A DNA stretch of 64,000 nt from Corinectria fuckeliana. Its lineage: Eukaryota > Ascomycota > Sordariomycetes > Hypocreales > Nectriaceae. The notes beneath the pieces are model-generated. The model worked only from the letters and a program-made list of their open reading frames with translations, was not told the origin of the DNA and made no database searches. This document shows positions 1 through 11,841 of this stretch, in pieces; the first letter of the stretch is position 1; each line of letters begins with the position of its first letter. The DNA is taken from the NCBI GenBank assembly GCA_019137255.1, contig WPDH01000084.1:1-64000 (forward strand), in the 5' to 3' direction. A program made the translations under genes and the position numbers.

Positions 1-1190
1 TTTTTCCCTCTTATTATAAATTAGTCTAAGTTACTTAAAAGAAAAACTAGATAGCTATAAGCTAAATTAGATATAAATAAATAAATAAAATAAAAAGCGC
101 GCTTAAAAGAGCTAAATATACTTATATTAAATAGCTATATAATATATAAGCTGTAAGAAGGTAAATAAATAATCTAAACATAATAAAATAATACTCTAAA
201 CTAGAATTTAAGCTTAATATAACTCTAAAAGCTATTAATAATAAGAATCCTTTATAAAGATAAGTCTAATAGTTATATTTTCTTAAGAAATACCTCTTTT
301 AGCTACTTTTTATATATAAAGGTATTTACTTACTTAGTTAGCAAATAGTTATATACTTAAGATAGAAAATTATTAGAAAACTATTACTCTTAAAGGTTAT
401 TTCTTATAAAAACTATATATAAGGTAAGATATCTTCTTTTAGTACTTTCTGCTTTTATAATTAAGACTTAATTATAAAAATTACTCTTTAAGATAACTAA
501 GTAGTAAAAGAGAAAGCTTCTAATAACTTTTCTTATCTTAGTTATACTCTTAGAGAGATTATATTTATCTATATTATAAATCCTATCTAATCTAATAGAC
601 TTATTAAGTATTTACTATACTAGTATTTTATATTATAATTAGATTACTTTAAGAGTTATACTATTTAAATAAGCAGCTTTAAGAGATATAAATACTTTTA
701 TTTTAAGCTTAAAGTAGTATTATAAGAATTATAAAACCTAATACTAGCTAATAAGACTATTTTTATAGTAAGAGTTTAAAATCTCTTATATAACTTTATA
801 TAACTTATATTATAATAAAGCTTAGCCTACTACTTCTTTTATAAGAATATAACAGACTAATAGGCTCTCTTAATTTAGTAATAATCTTTAGGTATCTTTC
901 TAAGCCTTTTTTATATTTTATATGCTCTTTTTTTGTAATTAAATTATTAACTTAGAAATATTATAGTCTTTAGTAAGCTTACAAATTGCTATACCTTTAG
1001 CGGCTTTTTTAAGGATTTCTTTAATTAAGGCCTTATAATCAGCCTTTAGAGGCTTTATTATAAAAATCTAGGCGAATTTAGATGATAATTAGTAAAGTTA
1101 TAAGTGAGTGTTATAATAATAATTACAGAAGTGCGTCACGCAGCGGTGCGCAAAGGGGTGGGGCACACAAAAAGGTGGGTCACAACTCTA
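1..1190 (-). mobile_element. RIP-decayed pogo/Fot1-like DNA transposon, 5' part
   Basis: This is a very AT-rich block full of stops in every frame. Read on the minus strand it keeps fragments of a Tc1/mariner-type (pogo, Fot1) transposase. Near 980-1060 there is a helix-turn-helix-like stretch ending KDYNIS, and near 560-600 the stretch IYNIDKYN, which resembles the IYNxDExG segment around the first catalytic Asp of fungal DDE1 transposases. Further weak matches follow in the expected order towards position 1. The outer edge at about 1125-1188 is GC-rich and undecayed, as expected of a terminal inverted repeat, and a TA dinucleotide (1189-1190) sits at its end. The other end lies outside the window. 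The element is inactive. The family call rests on short motifs only. Confidence 0.6.
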
Positions 1191-2068
1191 GTTAGAAAGG
1201 AAATTACCAGATAATAGCTACTTAGATAGGTAGGTAAGTTAAATAGCTATAGTTCATTACCTAGGTAGGCACCCAGTAAAAGTGCAACTGATCATAGAGC
1301 AAACTAATAAATACCGAAATATGGCATCGGGCTTCGAGTTGTACATCCAATTGCTCCCAATTCATGTCGGCCTTGAGATAAAAGTAGTGACATGACAACG
1401 AATGCTAGTCTTTCTTCTATTCATAATCTTCAAGAATCGTGCCATCTTAAGAGGTCTGGATACAAGACCCTCTCTGAAATGAAATCCTCAATGTTCGTAC
1501 AGAAGGCACGTTGCGAACTACTTGCCCTAGTAGGTAGGTTCAGTGCAGTACCACCCCTCTAGCCGCAGTGGTCAGCCACACCTTACAGTGATCTTCCCCC
1601 CTAATCCACTAAACATCTCAACCCCGCCATCGCCCGCGTTAGGTGCCTAAACATCACAGCCTCGTCGCAAAAGGCTCCAATATCAACCCCTCCATCCACA
1701 CATCCAGAACGTTGATACTCGTCTCCGCCCGTCTCTGTCTCGACATTCCGACCGCTCCAGCCTCCCGGCGGCCGACGGCGCTCCCTCATCAGAATCGCTC
1801 TCCGCCGCACGACCCTTCACCAACATCCGACGATCCCTCACGCCTTTGCCCTGTCCTACTCGTCCGTCGTGTGTCTCGTGCACCGCATCCATCCGACCCC
1901 TCCTCTCCTCAGGCTCGTCTCCTTCGAAAGAAGTCTCGCGATCCACTCCGAACGGAGGCCCTGCTTGCGACACACGGCACGCCAGCAAAGCACTCGGTCG
2001 ACTTGGCTTCGGTCCTCCATTTCGCATAAACCAACCATCCCCGACGCCGTGCATTCTCCGCCGTCACG
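1191..2068. other. Gene-free: DCN1 promoter region
   Basis: No supported gene is seen. Base composition changes abruptly from the AT-rich transposon to normal GC content. The last 450 bases are pyrimidine-rich, as is common upstream of ascomycete housekeeping genes. Reading frames here look like chance products of this composition. Confidence 0.5.
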
Positions 2069-4179
2069 ATGCCTCCACTGTCGTCCGCCCAGCAAAAGGT
2101 CTTCATCGCCCAGTTTGTTGGCCTGACCGGTGCATCGGAGCGTCAAGCAACTCGAGTATGTTCCCCCAAGCACCAGCAGCCCGTGCCTTCGCCCCATAAC
2201 CCCCCCGCCGCCCTTGGCGCACACGAAGCTTTTCACGATGGCGATTATAGGCGACATCGGGCCGGCGGGGGGTTGTAGCGGGGACGGCAGTTGAACCAAG
2301 GCGGTCGGACAATCCGTGGATGGACTGGACTAATATCGCCTACTACAGTACCTCAGGACGGCGAGTTTCAAGTTGAACGAGGCAGTTGATTCGTAAGTGT
2401 CGTGCTTTTATTTTCTTTCATCTTGTCGTCGTCAATGCCACCGTTGCCTTGCCTGGCCGCTTCCCTGGACCTCGTACCGCTTGCACGCAGTGCCATCAAG
2501 ACGGACTTGCTCGCCACCAACCCTCTACAACGGGTCTACTTGGAGATATATCCATTGGCATGGATCTAGGGGATGCACACTCGCTGGATGCTAGCCTAGC
2601 TCCTTGGCCTCGTGCTTGCTTGTGCCCGTGGCTGTACCTGTCTGCTGTGCGTCCAGCAAGTGAGCTGAGCATCAGTGGGCCCGCCCACAGGCATAGACAC
2701 AGAGTATGGCCGACAGTGACGCCGATGGCTGTGAAACACCGTCGTTTCCGTGTCAAAAGGGGGAATGCCTCCACGGCCGTTGCGTCCCCGGGGTTTCCCC
2801 AGAGTCTCGATTGCTCCATCATCTATCCCATCCTTCTTCGGTCTCGGTCCCAGTCTCTCGCCGATTCACCATGGTCTATTCTCCTCCACGAGCCGTCTCC
2901 CTCTCGACCGACTAACCTTGCTCGCCACCCGCCTCATCCGGGGAACCCCCTATCAAGGTCGCGGAATCACATCGCAGCCGGAGTTGCTGAAGCCGTTTCT
3001 TCCTTTAGCCATCTTAGTAGGCGTGCTTTGGATTCCGGGCTGCGGCTGGGCCGAAACCATGGGGTGGAAAGGTGTCAAGAACCATATCACTTCCCGAGTC
3101 ATCCCTGCCTGGTCCCTGTCCAGGAAGCCCAGCAAGCAAGGCCTCGATGCATCAAATAAGGAATCGTCCAAGGAACCGAAGTCACGGTACACATTTCAGC
3201 CGCATCTAGGCCCAAGCTTCTTTGATTTATAACCAATTCGGCCAACTTGAGCCCTCAAGCGAGGGTCTGACACACCCTCCGGTCTTGTTGATGCATTCTG
3301 GTACATACTACCTACAAGAGACTGACATGTATGTGCCGCCAGATACTTTTCTTCAAACAGCGACAGTAAAGGGCCTTCTCCTTTGGAGACTAAGTTGGAG
3401 TCGCTCTTCGTATCGTTACAAGGTGCTTACTGCCCCAACCATTTTACTAGCTGTTCCACTTACATCCGTTTCTAGATAAGAGCGATGAGAAGGACAAGCT
3501 GGAACTCGAATCCACAATGGCATATCTCACCGAAAAACTGAAAGTTAGCCTTGAAAATGCAGAACTGTTCGTGGCCCTCGAGGTTATTCAAGCACCCACC
3601 GTGGGAATCATTACCAAGAAGGGTTATGTGGACGGATGGAAGGTGACCGGGTAAGTTGCTGGCATGGGCCTGGTTTTGAGCTTCGTTTTTCAACGTCTAG
3701 CAAAATACTGCAGCTACGGCAAGCTGACCATGCTACGCAGAGTCGGCGCAACACACCAGGAGCATGCTGCGTACATCCGGAAGCTTATTTCATCGCTTTC
3801 GACCGATACTGCTCTGTTCAAGAAGGTTTACAGGCACACGTTTGTTGCCGGGCGAGAAAGCGACCAAAAGGCCTTGAGCCTGGAAAACGCCGTGGTCTAT
3901 TGGGGAATCCTCTTCTCCGCCCCGGGTATGGCTTGGAAAACGAATAGTCATGACTGGCTGGAGCTGTGGAAGAGCTTCCTCAGCGAGAAGTGGACTCGCT
4001 CTGTAAACAGGGACATGTGGAACATGGCGCTCGAGTTCGCCCTTAAGACTATGGCGGACGAGACCATGTCGTTCTGGACCGAGGATGGGGCGTGGCCAAG
4101 CGTCATTGACGACTTTGTCGACTGGTGCAGAGATAAGGGTATCGGCAAGACCGAGGGCATGGATGTCGACGATCAATGA
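2069..4179 (+). CDS. DCN1: DCN1-like protein (defective in cullin neddylation)
   Basis: Scaffold-type E3 that helps the E2 Ubc12 attach Rub1/NEDD8 to cullins and so activates SCF-type ubiquitin ligases. Exon 1 (2069-2155) and exon 2 (2349-2392) encode an N-terminal UBA-like domain containing KVFIAQFVGLTGASER and KLNEAVDS. Exons 3476-3650 and 3741-4179 encode the PONY domain (KDKLELESTMAYLTEKL, YVDGWKVTG, FKKVYRHTFVAGRE, LSFW-like MSFWTEDGAWP, DDFVDWCRDKG) and an acidic tail ending MDVDDQ. Splice phases agree for these four exons. The linker between the UBA and PONY parts is not resolved. A candidate exon at 3210-3264 reads YNQFGQLEP, similar to the family's QFxxLR segment, and has the right 3' phase, but one more small exon in 2393-3209 would be needed. 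The total intron length is unusually large for this gene. Identity is secure; the gene model is incomplete. Confidence 0.88.
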
Positions 4180-4750
4180 ATCCAACCCCACGATGGTTTC
4201 TCGAGCCCCGAGTACATACATAATGAGACGCGGCAAGTATGCTCTCAACGCCAATACATTATTACACAAACGGCAAATCGCATAGGCGCCAATCAGGAGC
4301 ATGGGCAAAAAACTTGCAATTCTAGAGAATAGCGTCAGCCAAGGGGGGCACTCAGGACTGCTGTGGCCGCGGATGAATGACTTTATGATAGACATGTAGG
4401 ACCAGCAGAAGAAGGCGACAATACTACATTTGAACCAAGCTTCTCACATCCTCACTTTTTCGGTCCTTGACCATGGCACTGCTTCCACTATTAAAATGCA
4501 ATGCAGATATTCCGGGCTCTATAATTCTTCATACAACCGTGGCTACCGTCCCTTGGGCGGTATGCATTTTGTACACGGGATCGTCTCCTGATCTGGCGCC
4601 TGAACTTGCGGCCATGGAGACACATGGTCCTTCGTCCCTGTTCCTCCATTGTTTCCCTCGAGTATCCTACAGTCCTATTCGCAATCATTCGTCACCTGGC
4701 TCTATCCCAGCAACGATCCATGCCTGGACATTCCCCATCTCCCGCTCCTC
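4180..4750. other. Gene-free: convergent 3' regions of DCN1 and MRP17
   Basis: Downstream sequence of two convergent genes. No coding, RNA or repeat signal was recognised. No terminator-type element can be defined by eye in fungi. Confidence 0.5.
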
Positions 4751-5226
4751 TCACGCCTCCCTCCCCTGAGTCTTCCACTTGGGCGGGCCGAAGCGGGCGA
4801 GCGTCTCGAGCTTGCCGTCGCCGAGCTTGACGTGCGCGGAGCGAATCATGCGGGGCTCGAGGCGGAGGGTGCTGCGGATGTCCTGGTGCACGCCGGTCGA
4901 CGAGTCGTAGCGCATGACGAAGTAGTGGCCGTGGGTGTGCTTCATCTGGTGCACGGAGATGGGCTTGGGCAGCGAGAAGACGCCCCAGTTGGCGAGGCCG
5001 CGCACGACGCCGCCGTTCTTGAGGACCAGCGAGCCGACGGTCTGGGCGATCCTGTGCGGTGTGGTTAGTTTGTGAGTCTCGGTGTCGGATGCGGTTTGGG
5101 GGGGGGGATATACTCCTTCACCTCTCCGAGGTTGCCCGGACGGACCTGTACGACACTCGGGTTAGCCAATTGCCTTTCTAGAGACGAGGGGAAGGGACGC
5201 ACAATTGCGATGAGTTCGTAGAGCAT
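4751..5226 (-). CDS. MRP17: Mitochondrial small-subunit ribosomal protein bS6m (MRP17 family)
   Basis: Structural protein of the mitochondrial ribosome small subunit, homologous to bacterial S6. Three exons splice cleanly: 5203-5226 (MLYELIAI), 5114-5145 (VRPGNLGEVKE) and 4751-5051. The protein is 118 residues, normal for this family. The N-terminal beta strand MLYELIAIVRP is typical of the family, followed by GVVRGLANWGVFSLPKPI, HGHYFVMRYDSS and a C-terminal part with RSAHVKLGDGKLETLAR. The start at 5226 gives exactly the conserved first strand, and no cleavable presequence is visible, as usual for this family. The very short first two coding exons are common in fungal ribosomal-protein genes. 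The gene is convergent with DCN1 and precedes another nuclear gene for a mitochondrial protein. Confidence 0.93.
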
Positions 5227-5816
5227 CTTTGCGACGACATCTACGGGCAGAATGTGGATTACGTCGTGGAGACGAGCTGTGGTGTTTGTCGCGCGCGCTT
5301 TGGTAGAATTTCGAGAATCGGGAACTGGGATGCCGTGATTTAGCCGTGGTGAAGATGGTGAAGGTGAGTGGTGGGGGGTCGGGTGTGGGGCTTTCGCCCT
5401 GGAGCTTAAAGGCGAAATGGCTTTGGAGCTAGGGAGCTAAAACTGTTGGCAGTATGAGACCCAGTATTAAACGAGAGGTTTTGGCTGGTTCTGAATACGT
5501 TGAGGGGTTGATGCTATATTCCAGTTCTGTTTATCTTTGCAGTTGGTCTTGCGAAAGTTGCATTTAGAAAATACTCCTTAAAACACCTAATTACACTAGT
5601 CATGAGGTAAACGGAGCAGTATTGCCCTAGTGAGTCCGGCATACAGCTATGATGGCTAAATACTAGACGGACATATTTACAGAGAGGCATTCAGGGGAGT
5701 AAATCTGGCTCATCCTAGTTTCATGATTGCGTCGATGCATCATAGTATCTACAATATTGTACATAGTTCCCCTATAGCACCCAGGACGCCGCTTTTCCAA
5801 TTTGTCAAAAACTCCT
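5227..5816. other. Gene-free: MRP17 promoter and complex I assembly factor 3' region
   Basis: About 590 bases between two genes on the same (minus) strand. Nothing beyond ordinary intergenic sequence was seen. Confidence 0.5.
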
Positions 5817-6970
5817 CTATAACCGCTCCTTTGACAGTGACTGCCATATGCTCCAAGGTACCTTCCATCCTCCCGTCTTAACCGCAAACGGGTCAAAGTC
5901 GGCCTGTTCTAGCCGATCCAAGTACTGTTGGGCCGGGATAGCCTCTAGTAATACGCCAAAGCCCTGTTGGATCTCCTTGAGAGCATTGTTGCTCACGTCC
6001 TCGTAGAAGTGCTCGCCTTCTCCGTGGTGCTCGAATTCGTGACCTGCGTCTTCTCCCGCCTTGAGCTTCTTCAGCATCTCCCTCGCCGTGATGAGATGGT
6101 CGTTCGCCCTCGTTGCCACCTTGAACACGGCGTCTTGTAGGCCGGCAGCGTTGGGGCCCTGCCGGAAGACGTCCTCCTCCTTGACTCCCGCCTCGGCCAT
6201 GGCGTCCAGGGGTAGTAAGAGCGCCGGCTCGCGGGTGGGAGCTTCTGGTCCGGATGGCGTTTGCACCGGGGGGGAGGACGCCGCAAGAACGGGGATTCCT
6301 CGTAATACTGCTACAATACCGCAGGCTTTCCCTATATGGCTTGCAAGATGGTCGACGTTCATCGATCGTAGCGGCAGAGAAGCCAGAGTCGCATACATCA
6401 GCGTCGAGTATGTGTTCTCCGCGTACTCCTCCAGACTAGTCAAGCTGGCATATGGCCGGTTGCTCATGTGCTTCTCCCTCGTCTTGACGAGCCGCGAGAC
6501 CCAGAACTTGATGGACTTCTTGGTGGCGGTGCCGGCGCGGGCTTCGAGGTCCTGGAGCCCCTTGTGCAGGAGGATGCAAGTGGGTTCGCGGGGGGGACGG
6601 CCCGCGAAGGTTTTGTCGAGGGAATCCTGCCAGAACTTCATGCGCAGGATGCCGATCGTGGGATTGGAGACGAGCTCGGGGAGGCGGACGAGCTCAAGGT
6701 TGAGGGTGCGGAGGGCGGCGTAGGTGTCTTGGACGGGGTGCGGGACGAAACGGCGGATGAGGTGCGCGTCGTAGTCGCCGGTCCTGGGAGGAAGTCAGCA
6801 AAGGCGAAACCCGGAGAGGAGGATTTCTGTGTGACGCACTGGAGCTGCGCTAGGCAGTACCGTCGTGCCGATTCGACGTCGGCATCCGTGATGTAGGTGC
6901 GGCGGCCGCAGCGGGCGTGGGCCCGGGCGAACCCTTTCAGGCCCTGGCCCAGGAACCGTGGACGATACAT
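5817..6970 (-). CDS. NDUFAF6-like squalene/phytoene-synthase-fold protein, complex I assembly factor
   Basis: Predicted mitochondrial protein needed for assembly of NADH dehydrogenase. It has a squalene/phytoene synthase fold (SQS_PSY) but is not expected to make isoprenoids. Two exons (6840-6970 and 5783-adjacent long exon 5817-6783) join in phase to give 365 residues. The N-terminus MYRPRFLGQGLKGFARAHAR is basic and amphipathic without acidic residues, a good mitochondrial presequence; this decided the start at 6970 over upstream ATGs. Visible family segments are ESARRYCLAQLQ, GDYDAHLIRRFVP and RMKFWQDSLDK near the first helices, YAENTYSTLMYATLA, HIGKACGIVAVLRGIP with the central helix pair, and VFKVATRANDHLITAREM near the end. 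The DxxxD metal-binding motifs of true squalene/phytoene synthases were not seen, consistent with NDUFAF6. The gene is divergent from RAD5. Confidence 0.82.
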
Positions 6971-7414
6971 GCAGACGAAGCAGATGCTGGGAAACAAGAA
7001 CAGAGACCCCAATCTCGGATGGTGGGTTTCATTGACCGCGTGATGGAATTGGCGCGACAATGGGCGACGTCGGCGTCGTGATCATTGAGAGCCAGCCATC
7101 GATGGCAGATTTCCAATGCTTCCTCTCTGGACGCTGGCGCATCGGGAATTTTTACATGACGTCGGGTCGGAGCGTTGCCATCAGCCACTGTAGTTCAGCC
7201 ACATCCACTGGACATCCAACTACTAGTATGGTCCACCGTGGACGTCCACTGGAAACACGGTCAGGTGACCCCTCTACGCGGTCAGTCGCGCTGCAAAGTC
7301 CCATCGCGTCTCCCTAGCAATGGGACCATCATCGTATCAGTCAGTGGAACTGCTTGGTGGACGTTCCGCATGACCAACACAACCACCCGCTAATTTCCAT
7401 GAACTCAGCCCATC
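6971..7414. promoter_or_regulatory. Shared divergent promoter of the complex I factor gene and RAD5
   Basis: 444 bases separate the two divergent start codons, so both promoters must lie here or overlap. A CRE/Atf-like core TGACGTC lies near 7158. No TATA box is evident on either side. Confidence 0.5.
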
Positions 7415-10400
7415 ATGGACTTTGGAGACTCGCAGGAGCCTCCCGTCAAGAGGCGCAGATTTTTCGTCGACCAAGATGAAGCCTCTTCCGACCCGGTGTT
7501 CCCGAGTCCCCTGGAGAGCTCCCCGCTGCCCCAGCGTCAGCGCTTCTTCAAGGACGAAGACGACGTCAAGCCGGAGCAAGGCGAGCGAAACGTCCTTGCC
7601 GAGAGATCGCAAAACGAGGTACCGGAACCGTCGACTCCAGTGCAACCGAAGTTGCAGCCGCCCCTGTCCGAACCGAATCATGACTCGTCGTCTGTGACCT
7701 TCGACCAAGACACCTTTGAGAGCTTCATTGGTGACAAGGTGAAGCCCGATGTTCTCAACGCAATCCGAGCCCATTGCGGGGATAACCTAGAACGCGCTGT
7801 CAATATGTACTTTGACGGCACGTATAAGAAGTTTACGCAGAATACGACACGAGCCACCCCCTCCAGGTCTGCCTTTGCTACGCCAAGCCGTCCGGCTCCC
7901 AGCGCCGCGACAGAGCCGCCCGCGACAGCGCTTCGGCGTAGAATGCCGACTTCGCGATACATTGGGGCGTTCGGTGTCGAAGGATGGGCTACGCGAAGCG
8001 GCGTCAATGTTTTGAAGCATGGCGACCTCGTCAAAATCGAGCGACAAAAGATCCAGCCACCCCAGCCCACCAAGGTCAAGGGAAAGCTGGGAGGCTCCGT
8101 AACACCGTCAAGAGGAAACACGGCGGCGTCAAGACGAATCGATGTCATTGTGCGATTCACGAACCAGAGTGGCATGGAGATTGGCAGACTTTCCAAGGAC
8201 ACCGCGAATTGGGTATCGACTTTGATGGACGAGAAGATTTGCAAATTTGAAGGGACCTGCGTCTATGCCCCAGAGAGGCTTCGGACAAACGATACCGTGT
8301 TCCTGCAGCTGAGGTGTTCCCTGTTGAGCTCGGCTTTTCATAACCGCGGCTTCCAGCTTGCCGATGATAGGTCTGCCGTAATTTTTGAGCAGGCTGAAAC
8401 GGCGGACGAGAAGAAGCTTCGACTACGGCAAGTTGCCCTGGTCAAGGTACTCCAGGAGATCAACCTGCAGCCAACTCTGACCAACGCTGCTGCAAAGGAC
8501 GGTCGCAAAGGGCTACTGCAAGCAGCCGAACAAGACGAGCAAAAGCAAAAGGAGCCGAAGAAGGCGGCCGCAAACGGCAAGGATGCTGGATCGTCCCAGT
8601 CTTCGGATGTCGAGGAGGGAGAGGAACTGGAACAGGACCAACTCGACGCACTCTACAAGAAAGCGCAATCATTCGACTTCGGTACCCCCGAAGCCGAGCC
8701 TGCAGACACATTCAACATGACGCTGCGTACTTACCAAAAGCAAGCCTTGCACTGGATGATGGCCAAGGAGAAGGACGAGAAAAGTAACAGGGAGCCTTCG
8801 ATGCATCCGTTGTGGGAGGAATACACCTGGCCGCTCAAGGATTTTGACGACAAGGACCTCCCTCAAATTGACGGACAACCCAAATTCTACGTCAACCCTT
8901 ACTCTGGCGATCTGTCTCTCGACTTCCCCGCCCAAGAGCAACATTGTCTAGGTGGTATTCTGGCAGACGAAATGGGTCTGGGCAAGACGATTCAGATGCT
9001 GAGCTTGATGCATACTCACCGATCCGAGATTGCACTACAAGCTCGCAGGCCGGCTACGGGCATCTCAAGCGTCAATCAACTCTCAAGGATGGGCATGAAC
9101 TCGGAAGCAGTCTTGCCTGCGCCGTGTACGACTCTGGTCATTGCCCCCATGTCCCTGCTCTCACAATGGCAGAGCGAGGCCGAGAAGGCGTCCAAGGAGG
9201 GCACCATGAAGATCGAGCTTTATTACGGAAACGAGAAGTCAACGAACCTTCAAGCTCTCTGCTGCGCCGCCAATGCAGTCAGCGCTCCGGATATCGTCAT
9301 CACCAGCTACGGTGTTGTGCTCTCCGAGTTTAGCAGCATCGCCGCCAAGAACGGGGACAAGTCGTTCCATAACGGCATCTTTTCCCTCAAGTTCTTCAGA
9401 GTGATCCTCGACGAGGCGCACCATATCAAAAATAGAGCTTCAAAAACAGCAAAGGCTTGCTATGAGATATCGGCCAATCATCGGTGGGCTCTCACGGGAA
9501 CGCCCATTGTCAACAAGCTGGAAGACCTGTTCAGTCTGGTTCGATTCCTGGGAGTGGAGCCTTGGAACAACTTTTCGTTCTGGAGAACGTTCATTACGGT
9601 GCCCTTTGAGTCCGGAGAGTTTGTGCGTGCCTTGGACGTGGTGCAGACCGTTTTGGAGCCTCTTGTACTTCGACGTACCAAGGACATGAAGACGCCCGAC
9701 GGCGAGCCGCTTGTACTCTTGCCCCCGAAGCAGATTGAGATTGTCGACGTCGAGCTATCACAGACTGAGCGGGAAGTGTACGACTACATCTTTAACAAGG
9801 CGAAGCGCACCTTTTCTCAGAATGTCGAAGCTGGCACGGTCATGAAAGCCTTTACAACCATCTTTGCTCAGATTCTTCGTCTCCGACAGACCTGCTGCCA
9901 TCCTGTTCTCGTTCGCAACCGCGATATTGTCACGGACGAAGAAGAGGCGGGGGCGGCAGCGGATGCGGCAGCGGGTCTAGCAGATGACATGGATCTCGAG
10001 TCTCTTCTGACTCGATTTACAGCCGTGACAGATGAGGCCTCAAAGGAGAGTAACCAAGCCTTTGGCGCCCATGCCCTGGAGCAGATCCGCGACGAGGCAG
10101 AGAACGAGTGCCCGTTGTGTTTCGAGGAACCAATGAATGATCAGACCGTCACTGGTTGCTGGCACTCGGCATGCAAAAAGTGCCTGGTCGACTACATGAA
10201 GCATGAGAGCGATAGGGGAGTGGTTCCTCGATGCTTCAACTGTCGCGAGCACATCAACCAGCGGGATTTGTTCGAGGTTGTTCGCCACGATGACGAAGTT
10301 GACGAGGTCTCCAAGAAGCCTCGAATCAGCCTGCAGCGACTCGGCGTCAATGCATCGTCGGCAAAGGTAGTGGCGCTGATTTCCCAGCTCCGTGCCCTGC

Positions 10401-10926
10401 GACGAGAGCATCCTATGATGAAGTCGGTCATCTTCTCTCAGTTCACCTCTTTCCTGTCACTCATCGAACCCGCGCTCACGCGGAACAACGTCAAGTTCCT
10501 CCGCCTGGACGGATCGATGGCGCAGAAGGCGCGCGCTGCCGTGCTTTCCAAGTTTACAGAAACAAAGGGATTCACGGTCCTCTTGCTCAGCCTGCGCGCC
10601 GGTGGCGTAGGACTCAATCTGACGAGCGCGGGACGAGTCTTCATGATGGACCCGTGGTGGAGCTACGCGGTGGAGGCACAGGCTATCGATCGAGTGCATC
10701 GCATGGGACAAGAGGCGGAGGTGCAAGTGAAGAGGTTCGTGGTCAAGGAGAGCGTTGAGGAGCGGATGCTGAGGGTTCAGGAGAGGAAGAAGTTCATGTG
10801 AGTACAGTCGGATGGTTTGACAAGCACCCAACTAACTCGCATCGCAGAGCAACGTCACTGGGCATGATGAGTGACGAAGAGAAGAAACTCCAGCGGATCG
10901 AGGACATCAAAGAGTTGCTGAGCTAA
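7415..10926 (+). CDS. RAD5: RAD5: SNF2-family helicase and RING E3 ubiquitin ligase of post-replication repair
   Basis: Nuclear DNA-dependent ATPase and E3 ligase that extends Lys63-linked ubiquitin chains on PCNA with Ubc13-Mms2 and promotes error-free damage bypass. Exon 1 is 7415-10797, a 50-base intron follows, and exon 2 is 10848-10926. The total is 1153 residues, the usual Rad5 size. Domains in order: a UBA-like segment at about 95-140 (NAIRAHCGDNLERAVNMYF); HIRAN at about 180-290 (RYIGAFGVEGWATRSG); a SNF2 ATPase with Walker A ADEMGLGKT at about 520 and DEAH at about 665; a C3HC4 RING inserted in the helicase from about 898 (CPLC...CWHSAC...CFNC); and a helicase C-terminal domain at about 990-1110 with RLDGSMAQKAR and DRVHRMGQ. 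The short last exon supplies EEKKLQRIEDIKELLS. All catalytic motifs look intact. Confidence 0.97.
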
Positions 10927-11841
10927 TTATTGCTGAATTGATTGTCTGGCGCAACGTGTTATCGGTAGTATACATGACTGACGATATGGTATATACTTGC
11001 AGCGGTTTGGAGCGAGCAACAGGGACGCATTCACTGGCGTTTTACAGGTACAGACCGGTAAAAATAGAGACACTAGACAGGTGTCATGGGCCGGTTTGTG
11101 GCAATGATTAATGAGGGCCTGAGTTGGTTGACGTGCTTCTTACACGTTACGGTGTCGTACACGCACATGAAACAAGAGGACAGGTCCTGATCGGACCGCC
11201 TGACTTATTGAAAACAATCATGCCGCCGCTGTTTCCCAAGCATCCCGAACAACATTTCATGCTCATGTCATTTCCTCGAGGCAGGCAATCATTTGGGCAG
11301 TTTCCTAGTCATGTTTCGCCGCCGTGGTGCCCGCGACTCAAGACAAACCCATCCGCGTGACCAGCCGCTGTATATCATCCGCTTCACCAACACCCCCCAA
11401 GCCTGACCGGTCTCACCTGACCCGAGCCGCTCGCCATCACGGGCGCACGCTCAAGAACGGGATTTCGCCATGATATAAAGGCCACGCTCGGCGGCCGACT
11501 TGAGGGCCTGGGGACTTTTTTCCCTTTCCCCGTTACGAACAACGTTGCAAGCTTGAGGTTACGCAGGACGCAGGCAACCGAGTTGCATAAGCAAACAAGC
11601 GCCACCAGACGGTCAACACGGGGACAGCACTTTTGCCTACTGCTGTGTTCCTCTTTGTGGGAGTGAGGCTGGCTGCTTATCGAATAAGGCCTCGCTGGGT
11701 TTCGAAGTTGGGTTTGTCTGTCTTTCTGTTTGTCTGGGGGGTAACAGCAACGCCCTTTCCATCTCTTTGTTCCAGTTCACCTCGACCTGCACCGTCACCT
11801 GTCTGCTTTTTACTACTACCACTCCGCGTCTTCATCGAGCC
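10927..11841. other. Gene-free: RAD5 3' region and promoter of the next gene
   Basis: About 900 bases without a supported gene. The frame at 11124-11360 lacks any family signal. A TATA-like 'tgatataaag' near 11470 could serve the gene that starts at 11842. Confidence 0.45.
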
